Source of the DNA: Mesorhizobium sp. 1M-11
Lineage (GTDB): Bacteria; Pseudomonadota; Alphaproteobacteria; Rhizobiales; Rhizobiaceae
Direction of reading: 5' to 3'
NCBI RefSeq assembly: GCF_001303895.1
Contig: NZ_LJSD01000075.1
Coordinates: forward strand, 255,501 to 319,500
Length of the DNA stretch: 64,000 bases
The first letter of the stretch is position 1; every line of letters begins with the position of its first letter. The translations under genes and the position numbers were made by a program. The notes beneath the pieces were generated by a model that had not been told where the DNA came from, did not search any database, and saw only the letters and a list, made by a program, of their open reading frames with translations. Positions 25,080 to 33,895 of the stretch are shown here, piece by piece.

Positions 25080-28000
25080 CTACTTCTTCAACTGGTCGCG
25101 CAGTGCGGCCAGCTTGGCAAAAGGCGAGTCTGGATCGAAGCGTGCCGGCCGTTCCTCGCGCGGCTTCCCTTGGAAGGAGGGCTTGCCACCCTTGCCTTCC
25201 GGCCTCCGGCCGTCCTGCTTTGCCTTCCAGTCCGGACGGCCGTCGCGGCGGTCCTGACGCTCGCCATGCGGCTTGTCGCCGGGACGGTCCTGCCGGCCGC
25301 CTTCGCCGTTGGCGCGCCCCTTGAAGCGATCGCGCGAAAAGCGCTCCCGGTTATTGCCTTGATCGGCGCCTTCGCGATCGGAACGCTGACGATTGTTTTC
25401 GCCAGACGCCTGAGCATTGCGGCCGCCACGATGGTGACGATTGTCGCGGCGATGGTCGAAACGTGCCTGCCGCCACAGCAGGATCGGTTTCGGCTCTTCC
25501 GCCTCTGCCTTGGCCGCTTCGCCGCTCGATTCAGTACTTTCGCTTGCGACAGCTTCGGCCTGCTCGGTTTCGACGGCAGCCGGCTCGGTCGCCTCGGCAT
25601 CGCCGGCAGCATCCGCAGCTTCTTCAGTCTCGTCGGTAGTGTCGGCCACTTCAACGGTCTCAGCCGTCTCAGCATCTTCGACACCGGCTTCGACGCTGTC
25701 GGCCTCGGCGGTTTCCACGGCGACAGCTTCGACTTCCGACGTTTCGGCGGTCGGCTCGGAAACCGGCTCAGCGTCGGCCACGACAGGCTCGTCGACGGCC
25801 TCTGCGGCAGCGGCTTCGACCGTCTGCTCGGTCACCTTTGCAGCGGCATCAGCTGCGGCCTTCGCTTCCGCGACCTCGCGGGCGGCTTGGTCGAGTTGCT
25901 CCAGCTTGGCCTTGACGTCCGCCGCCGGCTTCGGCTCGGCACGGTAGCCGAGGCCTTTCAGGATCTCTTCCATGTCGTCGGCTGTGGCGCCGAGGATCGA
26001 CATCATTGGCGGCGTCACCATGAAGGCTTGACCGTCATAGGCACCATCCGGACGAATGCCTAGGCCAGGCTTCCAATTCGTCGCCGGACGAATGAGGTCG
26101 GCCAGTCGCTCCAGGATGTCGACGCGCACTGCGCGGCGACCAAGATTGCGATAGCCGGCCAGCCGGTAGAACGTCTTGTCGTAGGTCGGATCGATCACGA
26201 TCGAGGTGCGGCCTGAGGCCAGCGCATGAACCACGTCGCCGAAGCCCGGTTTGTCCTTGCCATCGTTCTTCAGCGCCCACAAAAGCGTCACCAGGCCAGC
26301 CGGCGCCGGCTTGATCAGCGATGGCACGAAGACATGGTAGGCGCCGAAACGCACGCCGAGACGCCGCAGCGCCGCACGACCTTCCTGGTCGAGGCTGCGC
26401 ATCTCTTCTGCGATATCGCGCCTGTTGATGAGGCCGAAATGCTCGACAAGCTGGAAAGCGATGCCACGCGCGATGCCCGTCAACTGCTCGGCATTCTTCA
26501 TGTCGACCAGTGGCTTCAAAAGCAGCTCGACCTGGAAATTGACAAAACGTTCGGCGCGCGCCGCCACTTTGTCACGCGCCGGGCCGGTCAGCTGTTCGTC
26601 GGCAAGCAGCACCAGCCGCGGCTTCAGCGTGTCTTCGCCGGCGACCAGCGTGCCGATCGGCGCGCCGATCCAACGCAGCACGCCGTCGGAGCCCAAGGCG
26701 ATGTCGTTGTTGCCGGATGCTGCGAAGCGCTCGGCACGGGCTTCGAACTCCGAGGCCAGCGCCTTCTGGGCGGCCGAGCGCACGGCCTTGGCGTCTTCTC
26801 CGCCGGCGCCCTGGTCTGCCGTGAAGCGGAACCCTTGCAATTCGCCGACATGATGGCCCTCGACGAGGACTGTTCCGGTAGGACTGATTTCGGCTTCAGG
26901 CATGGTATTTTCTCTAAGGCGCCGCATGAGGACGGAAGTCCTGCGATCAACGAAGCGTTTCGTCAACCGCTCATGTAACGCGTCCGACAATCTGTCTTCG
27001 ATTTCCCGTGTCTTTTCTTGCCAGTGTGTCGGATCGGCAAGCCAACCTGGACGATTGGATACAAAAGTCCACGTGCGGATCTGTGCGATGCGATGCGAAA
27101 GCGTGTCGATATCGCCCTCGGTCGTGTCGGCGCGACGCACCTGTTCGGCCATGTAGGTTTCGTCGACATGGCCGCGCCTGGCAAGGTCCATATAGATGGA
27201 GGCGATGAGGTCAGCGTGCTGGGCGGGTGCGATCTTGCGATAATCCGGCAAGGCACAGGCTTCCCAAAGCAGGGCCACCCGCTCGCGGTTGGTGGCAAGC
27301 GTGCGGATTTCGCCATCCTTCGAAAGGAACTCCAGCGCCTGCGCATCGACGGCCGGCAATGCCCGGGTCAATCCTTCCACCGGCGCGTTGGTCTCGATCG
27401 AACGCTTCAACGCGTCGAGGTTGGAGAAATCAAAGGTGGCAGTGCGCCATTGCAGAACCTTCACCGGCTCGAAGTCATGGCTTTCGATCTTCTGGACGAG
27501 ATCGTCGTCGAGTGGATCGACCTGACCGGTAACGCCGAAAGTGCCGTCGCGCAGATGACGGCCGGCGCGGCCGGCGATCTGGCCGAGCTCGGCGGCGGTC
27601 AAATTACGATATTGGTAGCCGTCGAACTTCCTGTTCTGGGCGAAGGCGACGTGGTCGACGTCGAGATTCAAACCCATGCCGATGGCGTCGGTCGCAATCA
27701 GATAATCGACATCGCCGGATTGATAGAGTGCCACCTGTGCATTGCGGGTGCGGGGCGACAGCGCACCGAGCACGACGGCGGCGCCGCCCTGCTGGCGGCG
27801 GATCAGTTCGGCGATCCCATAGACCTCATCTGCCGAGAAGGCGACAATGGCAGAGCGCCGCGGCAAACGGGTGAGCTTCTTGGAACCGGCATAGGCAAGA
27901 TGCGACAGGCGAGGCCTGGTCACCACCGACACGCCCTTCAGGAGCTTCTGCAGGATGCCCTGCATGGTGGCGGCCCCCAGAAGCAGCGTCTCCTGTCTGC

Positions 28001-28382
28001 CGCGCAGGTTGAGGATGCGGTCGGTGAAGATATGGCCGCGCTCGAGATCGCCGGCCAACTGCACTTCGTCGATGGCAACGAACGCGGCATCGGTTTCGCG
28101 CGGCAGTGCCTCGACGGTATGGACGGAGTATCTTGCGCCGGCGGGTTGGATCTTCTCCTCGCCGGTGACCAGCGCGACCTTGTGGGCGCCGACCTTTTCG
28201 CACAACCGGGCGTAGACCTCGCGCGCCAGAAGGCGCAGCGGCAAGCCGATGACGCCGCTCTCATGCGCGATCATTCTTTCGATGGCGAGATGCGTCTTGC
28301 CGGTGTTGGTCGGGCCAAGCACGGCCGTGACGTCGCGGCCTGAGAGGATCAGCGGTTCGGTTGGTTTGGGATGGATATTCAT
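25080..28382 (-). CDS. SUV3-like DExH RNA helicase with long acidic and basic C-terminal tails
   Basis: About 1100 residues. Helicase core in the N-terminal half: Walker A GPTNTGKTHLA, motif II AIDEVQLAGD, SPRTRNAQV, motif V/VI region YLIATDAIGMGLNLDVDHV and QIAGRAGR, typical of the mitochondrial SUV3/alphaproteobacterial group. After about residue 820 comes an Ala/Glu/Val-rich acidic segment, then a basic Arg/Gly/Asn-rich tail (RRDNRHHRGGRNAQ) likely to bind RNA. The start is uncertain; 28382 (MNIHPKP) or 28412 are both reasonable. Expected to unwind structured RNA during decay. Confidence 0.92.
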   Translation of the reverse strand: MNIHPKPTEPLILSGRDVTAVLGPTNTGKTHLAIERMIAHESGVIGLPLRLLAREVYARLCEKVGAHKVALVTGEEKIQPAGARYSVHTVEALPRETDAAFVAIDEVQLAGDLERGHIFTDRILNLRGRQETLLLGAATMQGILQKLLKGVSVVTRPRLSHLAYAGSKKLTRLPRRSAIVAFSADEVYGIAELIRRQQGGAAVVLGALSPRTRNAQVALYQSGDVDYLIATDAIGMGLNLDVDHVAFAQNRKFDGYQYRNLTAAELGQIAGRAGRHLRDGTFGVTGQVDPLDDDLVQKIESHDFEPVKVLQWRTATFDFSNLDALKRSIETNAPVEGLTRALPAVDAQALEFLSKDGEIRTLATNRERVALLWEACALPDYRKIAPAQHADLIASIYMDLARRGHVDETYMAEQVRRADTTEGDIDTLSHRIAQIRTWTFVSNRPGWLADPTHWQEKTREIEDRLSDALHERLTKRFVDRRTSVLMRRLRENTMPEAEISPTGTVLVEGHHVGELQGFRFTADQGAGGEDAKAVRSAAQKALASEFEARAERFAASGNNDIALGSDGVLRWIGAPIGTLVAGEDTLKPRLVLLADEQLTGPARDKVAARAERFVNFQVELLLKPLVDMKNAEQLTGIARGIAFQLVEHFGLINRRDIAEEMRSLDQEGRAALRRLGVRFGAYHVFVPSLIKPAPAGLVTLLWALKNDGKDKPGFGDVVHALASGRTSIVIDPTYDKTFYRLAGYRNLGRRAVRVDILERLADLIRPATNWKPGLGIRPDGAYDGQAFMVTPPMMSILGATADDMEEILKGLGYRAEPKPAADVKAKLEQLDQAAREVAEAKAAADAAAKVTEQTVEAAAAEAVDEPVVADAEPVSEPTAETSEVEAVAVETAEADSVEAGVEDAETAETVEVADTTDETEEAADAAGDAEATEPAAVETEQAEAVASESTESSGEAAKAEAEEPKPILLWRQARFDHRRDNRHHRGGRNAQASGENNRQRSDREGADQGNNRERFSRDRFKGRANGEGGRQDRPGDKPHGERQDRRDGRPDWKAKQDGRRPEGKGGKPSFQGKPREERPARFDPDSPFAKLAALRDQLKK

Positions 28383-29072
28383 CGGCCCGGAAAGAAGACC
28401 TTTTCCCGTCATCGGCGCCGCCCTGCCCGGCGACAGCGCACACATAGGCATTCAGGCGCCGGAGCGAAAGGATAATGTTCATGGAAGCGTCGCACGCGGT
28501 CACCCCGATCAGCCTTTTGCACCGTCGAATTAACGCTCGGAACGAGTCTGGAACGAATCAGCGACGAATCGCTGACTCTTCACGATTCACGGTTCGTTCA
28601 CGGCTATATATGGACAAGACATTCCTGAGTCGCACCACATGCTGAATCAGCTAACTGCCTCGGCCACCCCTGCAACGGAACCGCCGTTAACGTTTGCCGG
28701 CAATCAACACTCTATTGAGAGCCGGCAAACGACGATCACTTCCCAACCTGCTGAAATCATTGTACTTTCTTAACATAAATTAACCACTTTCACGGCTTGA
28801 ACGGCGATTTCCGTTAACGATCCGACCAAAGCCGGAACGAATCGGCGATCGCGGAAGTTTCCCGGTTTGTTCACCCCAACATCTTGCGTTGTCCACAGCT
28901 TGTCCACCGACGATCCACTGCCTCGCAGAGTGTTTGTTCGTCTCGTATCGATCAGCCGTTAACTTTTGCGTGCCGTATCGGCACAACCAGCCTGAGCGTT
29001 GGCGGGCACCCGATATCCGTCAGGCGATCTCTTTCGTCAGGCAGAAGGAGGGCTGCTGCAGCCTTCGCAAAA
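28383..29072. other. Structured non-coding region between helicase and phaB
   Basis: No gene fits. Seven GANTC sites occur within 28544-28648, with an eighth at 28839-28843. CAGCGA / TCGCTG dyad near 28560-28574; 11-bp inverted repeat CGTTTGCCGGC / GCCGGCAAACG at 28691-28731; GTTAAC several times; TTGTCCACA at 28889-28897 and TTGTCCACC at 28900-28908 resemble DnaA boxes (TTATCCACA). May be a cell-cycle-regulated promoter or a replication-related site. Confidence 0.55.
28691..28731. repeat. 11-bp inverted repeat in the non-coding region
   Basis: CGTTTGCCGGC and GCCGGCAAACG, perfect arms separated by 19 bases. Confidence 0.75.
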
Positions 29073-29104
29073 ATAAAAACGGGCCGCGAGCGGCCCGTTT
29101 TTGC
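29073..29104 (-). terminator. Terminator after phaB
   Basis: AAACGGGCCGC / GCGGCCCGTTT hairpin; on the minus strand it is followed by a T-rich tract. Seventeen bases past the phaB stop. Confidence 0.88.
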
Positions 29105-29120
29105 GGCATGGCAAGATCGC

Positions 29121-29846
29121 TCACGCGAAATACTGCCCGCCATTGGCCGTGATGGTGGAGCCGGTGATGAAGCCCGCTTCCTCCGAAGCCAGGAATACCA
29201 CACAGCGCGCGATCTCTTCCGGCTCGCCGAGGCGGCCGACCGGGATCTGCGGGATGATGCGCTCGTTGAGCACCTTTTCATCGATCGCCTTCACCATCTC
29301 GGTGGCGATATAGCCGGGGCAGATCACGTTGACTGTGATGCCTGCGCGCGCTCCCTCCTGGGCGAGCGCCTTCGTGAAGCCGATGTCGCCGGCTTTGGAA
29401 GCCGAATAGTTGGCCTGGCCGGCCTGGCCCTTCTGCCCGTTGATGGAGGAAATGGTGATGATGCGGCCGAACTTGCGGTCGCGCATGCCGCTCCACAGCG
29501 GATGCGACATGTTGAAGACGCCGGACAGGTTGGTGTCGATCACCTCTTTCCATTGCTGCGGCGTCATCTTGTGGAACATTGCATCGCGGGTGATGCCGGC
29601 GTTGTTGACCAGCACTGAAACCGGGCCGAGATCGGCTTCCACCTTGCCGACGCCAGCCGCGCAGGCCTCGTAGTCGGCAACCGACCATTTGTAGGTCTTG
29701 ATCCCCGTTTCCGCCGTGAACTTCGCTGCTGCCTCGTCATTGCCGGCATAGTTCGCGGCAACGCTGTAGCCGGCATTCTTCAAACCGATCGAGATTGCGG
29801 CACCGATACCGCGTGACCCACCTGTGACGAGTGCGACTTTACTCAT
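29121..29846 (-). CDS. phaB: Acetoacetyl-CoA reductase (NADPH)
   Basis: 241 residues, short-chain dehydrogenase. TGGSRGIGAA nucleotide site at the N-terminus, NNAGITRDAMFHKM, catalytic YSASKAG (Tyr and Lys), ICPGYIATEMV. High similarity to PhaB/PhbB: reduces acetoacetyl-CoA to (R)-3-hydroxybutyryl-CoA for polyhydroxybutyrate. The ATG at 29846 with AAAGGGGAA upstream is clear. Downstream of phaA on the same strand; a family A element separates them. Confidence 0.95.
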   Translation of the reverse strand: MSKVALVTGGSRGIGAAISIGLKNAGYSVAANYAGNDEAAAKFTAETGIKTYKWSVADYEACAAGVGKVEADLGPVSVLVNNAGITRDAMFHKMTPQQWKEVIDTNLSGVFNMSHPLWSGMRDRKFGRIITISSINGQKGQAGQANYSASKAGDIGFTKALAQEGARAGITVNVICPGYIATEMVKAIDEKVLNERIIPQIPVGRLGEPEEIARCVVFLASEEAGFITGSTITANGGQYFA

Positions 29847-29952
29847 GCGTTTCCCCTTTGCTGCATCTTCGTTGAGCGATCCGTAGTGGCGGATCTTTTG
29901 AATCCGACTCTTATGACGAGCCTTGAACCAAACCATGTGACATGGCTTCAGA

Positions 29953-30052
29953 AGCAATTCCAGGAAAAGTGTGCGGCGGTTTTCCGTCCGGAATTGCGTA
30001 AAAACAAAGAGTTAGAGTGTTTACGCGTTTCCGTGAAAAACGGAAACACTCC
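29953..30052 (+). repeat. Dispersed palindromic element, family A copy 4
   Basis: AGCAATTCCAGGAAAAGTGT..., CGGTTTTCCGTCCGGAATTGCG, AGAGTGTTTACG...CGGAAACACTCC. Between phaA and phaB. Confidence 0.86.
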
Positions 30053-30060
30053 AGAGACGA

Positions 30061-30086
30061 AACGGGCGGCACTTTGGCCGCCCGTT
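30061..30086 (-). terminator. Hairpin after phaA
   Basis: AACGGGCGGC / GCCGCCCGTT with a six-base loop, 11 bases past the phaA stop; the following T-run is short, so it may be an intercistronic stabiliser rather than a full terminator. Confidence 0.55.
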
Positions 30087-30097
30087 CCTGTTTTCAA

Positions 30098-31282
30098 TCA
30101 GAGTGCCTCGACACACATCGCGACGCCCATGCCGCCGCCGATGCATAGGGTGGCCAGCCCCTTCTTGGCGCCACGGCGCTTCATCTCATAGACAAGCGTA
30201 TTGAAGATGCGCGCGCCAGAGGCGCCGATCGGATGGCCGATTGCGATGGCGCCGCCGTTGACGTTGACGATGTCTGGGTTCCAGCCGAGCCCCTTGTTGA
30301 CCGCGCAGGCCTGCGCGGCAAAGGCCTCGTTGGCCTCGACCAGATCGAGATCGGACACTTTCCAGCCGGCCTTCTCCAGCGCACGCTTGGACGCCGGGAT
30401 CGGGCCGGTACCCATCACCGACGGATCGACGCCGGCGGTCGCCCAGGAGGCGATACGGACAAGCGGAGTGATGCCGCGGCGTGTGGCTTCGGCCTCCGTC
30501 ATCAGCAGGGCGCCGCCAGCCCCGTCATTGATGCCGGAAGCGTTGGCGGCGGTCACCGTGCCGTCCTTGTCGAAGGCGGGCTTGAGCTTGGTCATTGCTT
30601 CCAGCGTGGCGCCATGGCGGATGTATTCGTCCTGGTCGACGACCGTGTCGCCCTTCCTACCCTTGATGGTGAAGGCCACGATCTCGTCCTTGAACCTGCC
30701 CGCCTTCTGCGCGGCCTCGGCCTTGTTCTGCGAGGCGAGGGCGAAAGCATCCTGGTCGTCGCGGGTGATCTGGAACTGCTTGGCGACATTCTCGGCTGTG
30801 ATGCCCATGTGATAGCCGTTGAAGGCATCCCACAGACCATCCTTGATCATGGTGTCGATCATCTTGTAGTCGCCCATCTTCACGCCGGCGCGCAGATGCT
30901 GCGCATGCGTCGAGAGCGACATCGATTCCTGGCCGCCGGCCACGATCACTTTGGCGTCACCGCTGGATATCTGCTGCATGCCGATGGCGATCGCACGCAA
31001 GCCGGAGCCGCAAACCTGATTGAGACCCCAGGCCGTCGTCTCGATCGGCAGACCGGCGTTGATCGATGCCTGTCGCGCCGGGTTCTGGCCCTGGGCCGCC
31101 GTCAGCACCTGACCGAGGATCACCTCGTCGACTTCCGCAGCTTCGACACCCGCACGCGACAGCAACTCGCGGATCACCACGGCGCCGAGCTCATGCGCGG
31201 GCGTTGCCGCGAAGGCTCCGTTGAAGGACCCGACGGCAGTGCGCGCGGCACTTGCGACGACGATGGCGTTGGATGCGGACAT
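30098..31282 (-). CDS. phaA: Acetyl-CoA acetyltransferase (beta-ketothiolase)
   Basis: 394 residues. Condenses two acetyl-CoA. Active-site Cys in NQVCGSGLRA (about 89), His in AIGHPIGASGAR (about 350) and the second Cys in LCIGGGMG near the end. Standard length from the ATG at 31282. First gene of the phaA-phaB unit, divergent from phaR. Confidence 0.95.
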   Translation of the reverse strand: MSASNAIVVASAARTAVGSFNGAFAATPAHELGAVVIRELLSRAGVEAAEVDEVILGQVLTAAQGQNPARQASINAGLPIETTAWGLNQVCGSGLRAIAIGMQQISSGDAKVIVAGGQESMSLSTHAQHLRAGVKMGDYKMIDTMIKDGLWDAFNGYHMGITAENVAKQFQITRDDQDAFALASQNKAEAAQKAGRFKDEIVAFTIKGRKGDTVVDQDEYIRHGATLEAMTKLKPAFDKDGTVTAANASGINDGAGGALLMTEAEATRRGITPLVRIASWATAGVDPSVMGTGPIPASKRALEKAGWKVSDLDLVEANEAFAAQACAVNKGLGWNPDIVNVNGGAIAIGHPIGASGARIFNTLVYEMKRRGAKKGLATLCIGGGMGVAMCVEAL

Positions 31283-31583
31283 GTTCTTCTCCAGACCTCG
31301 AATTGAGCGGTTTGCAACCGTTGGTTTGACTTTTCTTGCCGGTTCCAGGCTTCGAGTCAAACTGGAAATCGGTCCCTTTTGCGTCGTCCTTGCCACCGCG
31401 CAAGTCATGCCGCGCAGCATATTGCGGCATGCTGCGCAGCATATTGCAGCGCCGAAGAGACGGTTAGAACTTCCGCACTGCACAAACCGCTTGGAATTGT
31501 GACGGTTTTGCGCATATCCTCGACAAGGGAGTAATCGTTACCGGCTGCTTACCAGCATGCCGGTATCCGCGGGAGGATGCTGA
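31283..31583. other. phaA-phaR divergent promoter region
   Basis: 301 bp without a gene. Contains a 14-bp direct repeat at 31412-31425 and 31434-31447, described separately, and two promoters of opposite direction by position. Confidence 0.6.
31412..31447. promoter_or_regulatory. Candidate PhaR operator, two 14-bp direct repeats
   Basis: GCGCAGCATATTGC occurs at 31412-31425 and again at 31434-31447, exactly 22 bp apart (two DNA turns), and an ATGCCGC / GCGGCAT pair brackets the first copy. TGC-rich sites are known for PhaR in Paracoccus and Rhodobacter. Confidence 0.6.
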
Positions 31584-32192
31584 ATGGCGGCGAAAGACGA
31601 ACCGGTGGTCATCAAGAAATACGCCAACCGCCGGCTCTACAACACAGGTACCAGCACCTATGTGACCCTCGAGGACCTCGCCGAAATGGTGAAGAAGGGC
31701 GAGGAGTTCACAGTTCAGGATGCCAAGACCGGTGACGACATCACGCACCCCGTGCTCACCCAGATCATCTTCGAGCTGGAGAACAAGGACGGGCAGAACA
31801 TGCTGCCGATTCCTTTTCTGCGTCAGCTCATCGCCTTCTATGGCGATCAGATGCAGATGATCGTGCCATCCTTCCTCGAACAGTCGATGATCGCCTTCTC
31901 CAAGGAGCAGGAGCGCTTTCGCGACCAGATGAAGTCGGCGCTCGGCAAGACGCCGATGGACATGATGAAAATGCCGACGCCGATGAAGGCGCTGGAAGAA
32001 CAGACGCGGCGCAACATGGAAATGTTCCAGAACGCCATGCGCATGTTCACGCCGTTTCCAGGCGCAGGATCGGCCTCGCCGAACAGTGCCCCCGAGCCGG
32101 CGAAACCCGAACCTTCGGAAAAAGGGGACGATCTGCAGGAACTGAAGGAACAGATCGCCGCCATGCAGCGCAAGCTGGACAAGTTGTCGTAA
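31584..32192 (+). CDS. phaR: Polyhydroxyalkanoate synthesis repressor PhaR
   Basis: 202 residues. N-terminal PHB/PHA DNA-binding domain IKKYANRRLYNTGTSTYVTLEDLAEMV (about 9-40), then the accumulation-regulator domain (HPVLTQIIFELENK...LPIPFLRQLIAFYGDQMQ), a Met-rich segment and a C-terminal coiled-coil (DLQELKEQIAAMQRKLDKL). It binds DNA and PHB granules, repressing phasin and pha genes until polymer forms. Divergent from phaA. Confidence 0.95.
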   Translation: MAAKDEPVVIKKYANRRLYNTGTSTYVTLEDLAEMVKKGEEFTVQDAKTGDDITHPVLTQIIFELENKDGQNMLPIPFLRQLIAFYGDQMQMIVPSFLEQSMIAFSKEQERFRDQMKSALGKTPMDMMKMPTPMKALEEQTRRNMEMFQNAMRMFTPFPGAGSASPNSAPEPAKPEPSEKGDDLQELKEQIAAMQRKLDKLS

Positions 32193-32223
32193 GCGGCGCC
32201 TTCTCTCCCGGCAGGGAAGACCC

Positions 32224-33786
32224 CTATCCTTTCGCCGTGAAGGTCTCGGCAAAGCGCTGCCGCAAGAGGTTCTTCTGTACCTTGCCCATGGTGTTGCGCG
32301 GCAGTTCGTCGATCACGAAGATGCGGCGCGGCTGCTTGAAGCGGGCAAGCTTCGACGCCAGTCCATCAAGCAGGCGGGTCTCATCCAGTATCGCTCCCTT
32401 GCGCGCGGTGACGACACCGACCACGCCTTCGCCGAGATCCGGATGGGGCACGCCGATCACCGCCGATTCCTCGACGCCTGGAACCTCGTCGAGCAGCAGC
32501 TCTATTTCCTTCGGATAGATGTTGTAGCCGCCGGCGATGATCAGGTCCTTGGCGCGGCCAACGATGGTGACGTAGCCGTCGGCATCCTGCGTGGCGAGGT
32601 CGCCGGTGATGAAGTAGCCGTCCGCGCGGAATTCCTGCGCGGTCTTTTCCGGCATGTTCCAGTAACCCTTGAAGACATTGCGGCCCTTCACCTCGATCAC
32701 GCCGATTTCGCCTGTCGCAACAGGCTTGCCTGTATCGGGTTCCGCAATCCGCACCGAAACACCGGGCAGCGGCTGGCCGACCGTGCCGGCGCGGCGCTCG
32801 CCGTCATAAGGGTTCGACGTGTTCATGTTGGTCTCGGTCATGCCGTAGCGCTCGAGGATGCGCATGCCTGTGCGCGCCTCGAAATCCCGGTGCGTTTCGG
32901 CCAGCAGCGGCGCACTGCCGGAAACGAACAGGCGCATATGCCGGACCAGGTCCCGCGTCAGCCGGGGGTCGGCGAGCAGCCGCGTGTAAAAGGTCGGCAC
33001 GCCCATCATCGTGGTCGCGCGCGGCATGTTCGCAACCAGCTCGTCAATGTCGAGGCCGGGCAGGAAGATCATCGATCCGCCGGTGAGCAGGATGACGTTG
33101 GTGGCCACGAACAGACCGTGCGTATGGAAGATCGGCAAGGCATGCAGGAGCACGTCTTCCTTGCTGAAATGCCAGGCCTCGACGAGCGCCTCCGCATTCG
33201 AGAGCAGGTTGTCATGCGTCAGCATCGCGCCCTTCGAACGCCCGGTCGTGCCGGAGGTGTAGAGAAAAGCGGCAAGATCGTCCGGCCCGCGTTGGGCTGG
33301 CGCATAAATCTCAGGCTGGCCGGCGGCGCGCTCGGTCAGCGTGCCCGAGCCGTCGCCGTTGAGGGTAAGCAGCACTGCCCCGGCCTTGTCTGTCACCGGC
33401 CGCAGCGCCGAGGCGCTGGCACTGTCGCAGATCAGAAGTTTCGCGCTGGCATCGCTGACGAAATAATCGACCTCGGCAGCGGTATAGGCGCTGTTCAGCG
33501 GCAGGAACACCGCCCCCATGCGCATGGCGGCCGCATAGACGGCCAACGCCTCCAGTGATTTCCTTGCCTGCAGCGCCACCCGGTCGCCGGGTTGCACACC
33601 GGCGCCGGCCATCGCATGCGCGACGCGCGCGGACAGTTTCAGAAAGGCGGCATAGGAAACCTCGGAGCCATCTTTCAGCACAAGAAAAGTGCCTTCATTG
33701 GCTTCGTGTGGCCGAAACAGCGCGTCGTAAAGCGTATTCGTCAAGGGTGGCTCCGGCGGTTCGAAACGTATGCCCTCTTCCAGCAT
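32224..33786 (-). CDS. matB: Malonyl-CoA synthetase (AMP-dependent ligase)
   Basis: About 506-520 residues. AMP-binding motif LYTSGTTGRSKGAMLTHDNL, LPIFHTHGLF, ILERYGMTETNMNTSNPYDG, GYFITGDLA, catalytic Lys region LPRNTMGKVQKNLLRQ. These stretches match Rhizobium MatB as I recall it closely, so malonate + CoA + ATP to malonyl-CoA is likely. The start is uncertain: ATG at 33786 lacks a ribosome site, while a TTG at 33744 has GGAG six bases upstream and gives the usual length. No matA/matC neighbours. Confidence 0.9.
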   Translation of the reverse strand: MLEEGIRFEPPEPPLTNTLYDALFRPHEANEGTFLVLKDGSEVSYAAFLKLSARVAHAMAGAGVQPGDRVALQARKSLEALAVYAAAMRMGAVFLPLNSAYTAAEVDYFVSDASAKLLICDSASASALRPVTDKAGAVLLTLNGDGSGTLTERAAGQPEIYAPAQRGPDDLAAFLYTSGTTGRSKGAMLTHDNLLSNAEALVEAWHFSKEDVLLHALPIFHTHGLFVATNVILLTGGSMIFLPGLDIDELVANMPRATTMMGVPTFYTRLLADPRLTRDLVRHMRLFVSGSAPLLAETHRDFEARTGMRILERYGMTETNMNTSNPYDGERRAGTVGQPLPGVSVRIAEPDTGKPVATGEIGVIEVKGRNVFKGYWNMPEKTAQEFRADGYFITGDLATQDADGYVTIVGRAKDLIIAGGYNIYPKEIELLLDEVPGVEESAVIGVPHPDLGEGVVGVVTARKGAILDETRLLDGLASKLARFKQPRRIFVIDELPRNTMGKVQKNLLRQRFAETFTAKG

Positions 33787-33895
33787 GGCTGGAATGCAGT
33801 GACAAGCACAAGCGGCTTGCTGGCATTTGCGCGCATGGGCGACGCGCCGTAAACAGGGTGCCTCGTCTTCCATGTCGACAGCCGAAAGTCCCCAA

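Noticed and set aside
24864..26063. Long open frame on the plus strand (about 400 residues)
   Set aside because: It lies antisense to the Glu/Ala-rich tail of the SUV3-like helicase; low-complexity codons on the other strand create the open frame. No domain is recognisable.
27018..28343. Open frame on the plus strand (about 440 residues)
   Set aside because: Antisense to the helicase core, whose motifs are all on the minus strand.
28383..29072. Calling this region the chromosomal origin
   Set aside because: DnaA-box-like sites and GANTC density are suggestive, but hemE or dnaA-type neighbours are absent and no skew can be calculated from one window.
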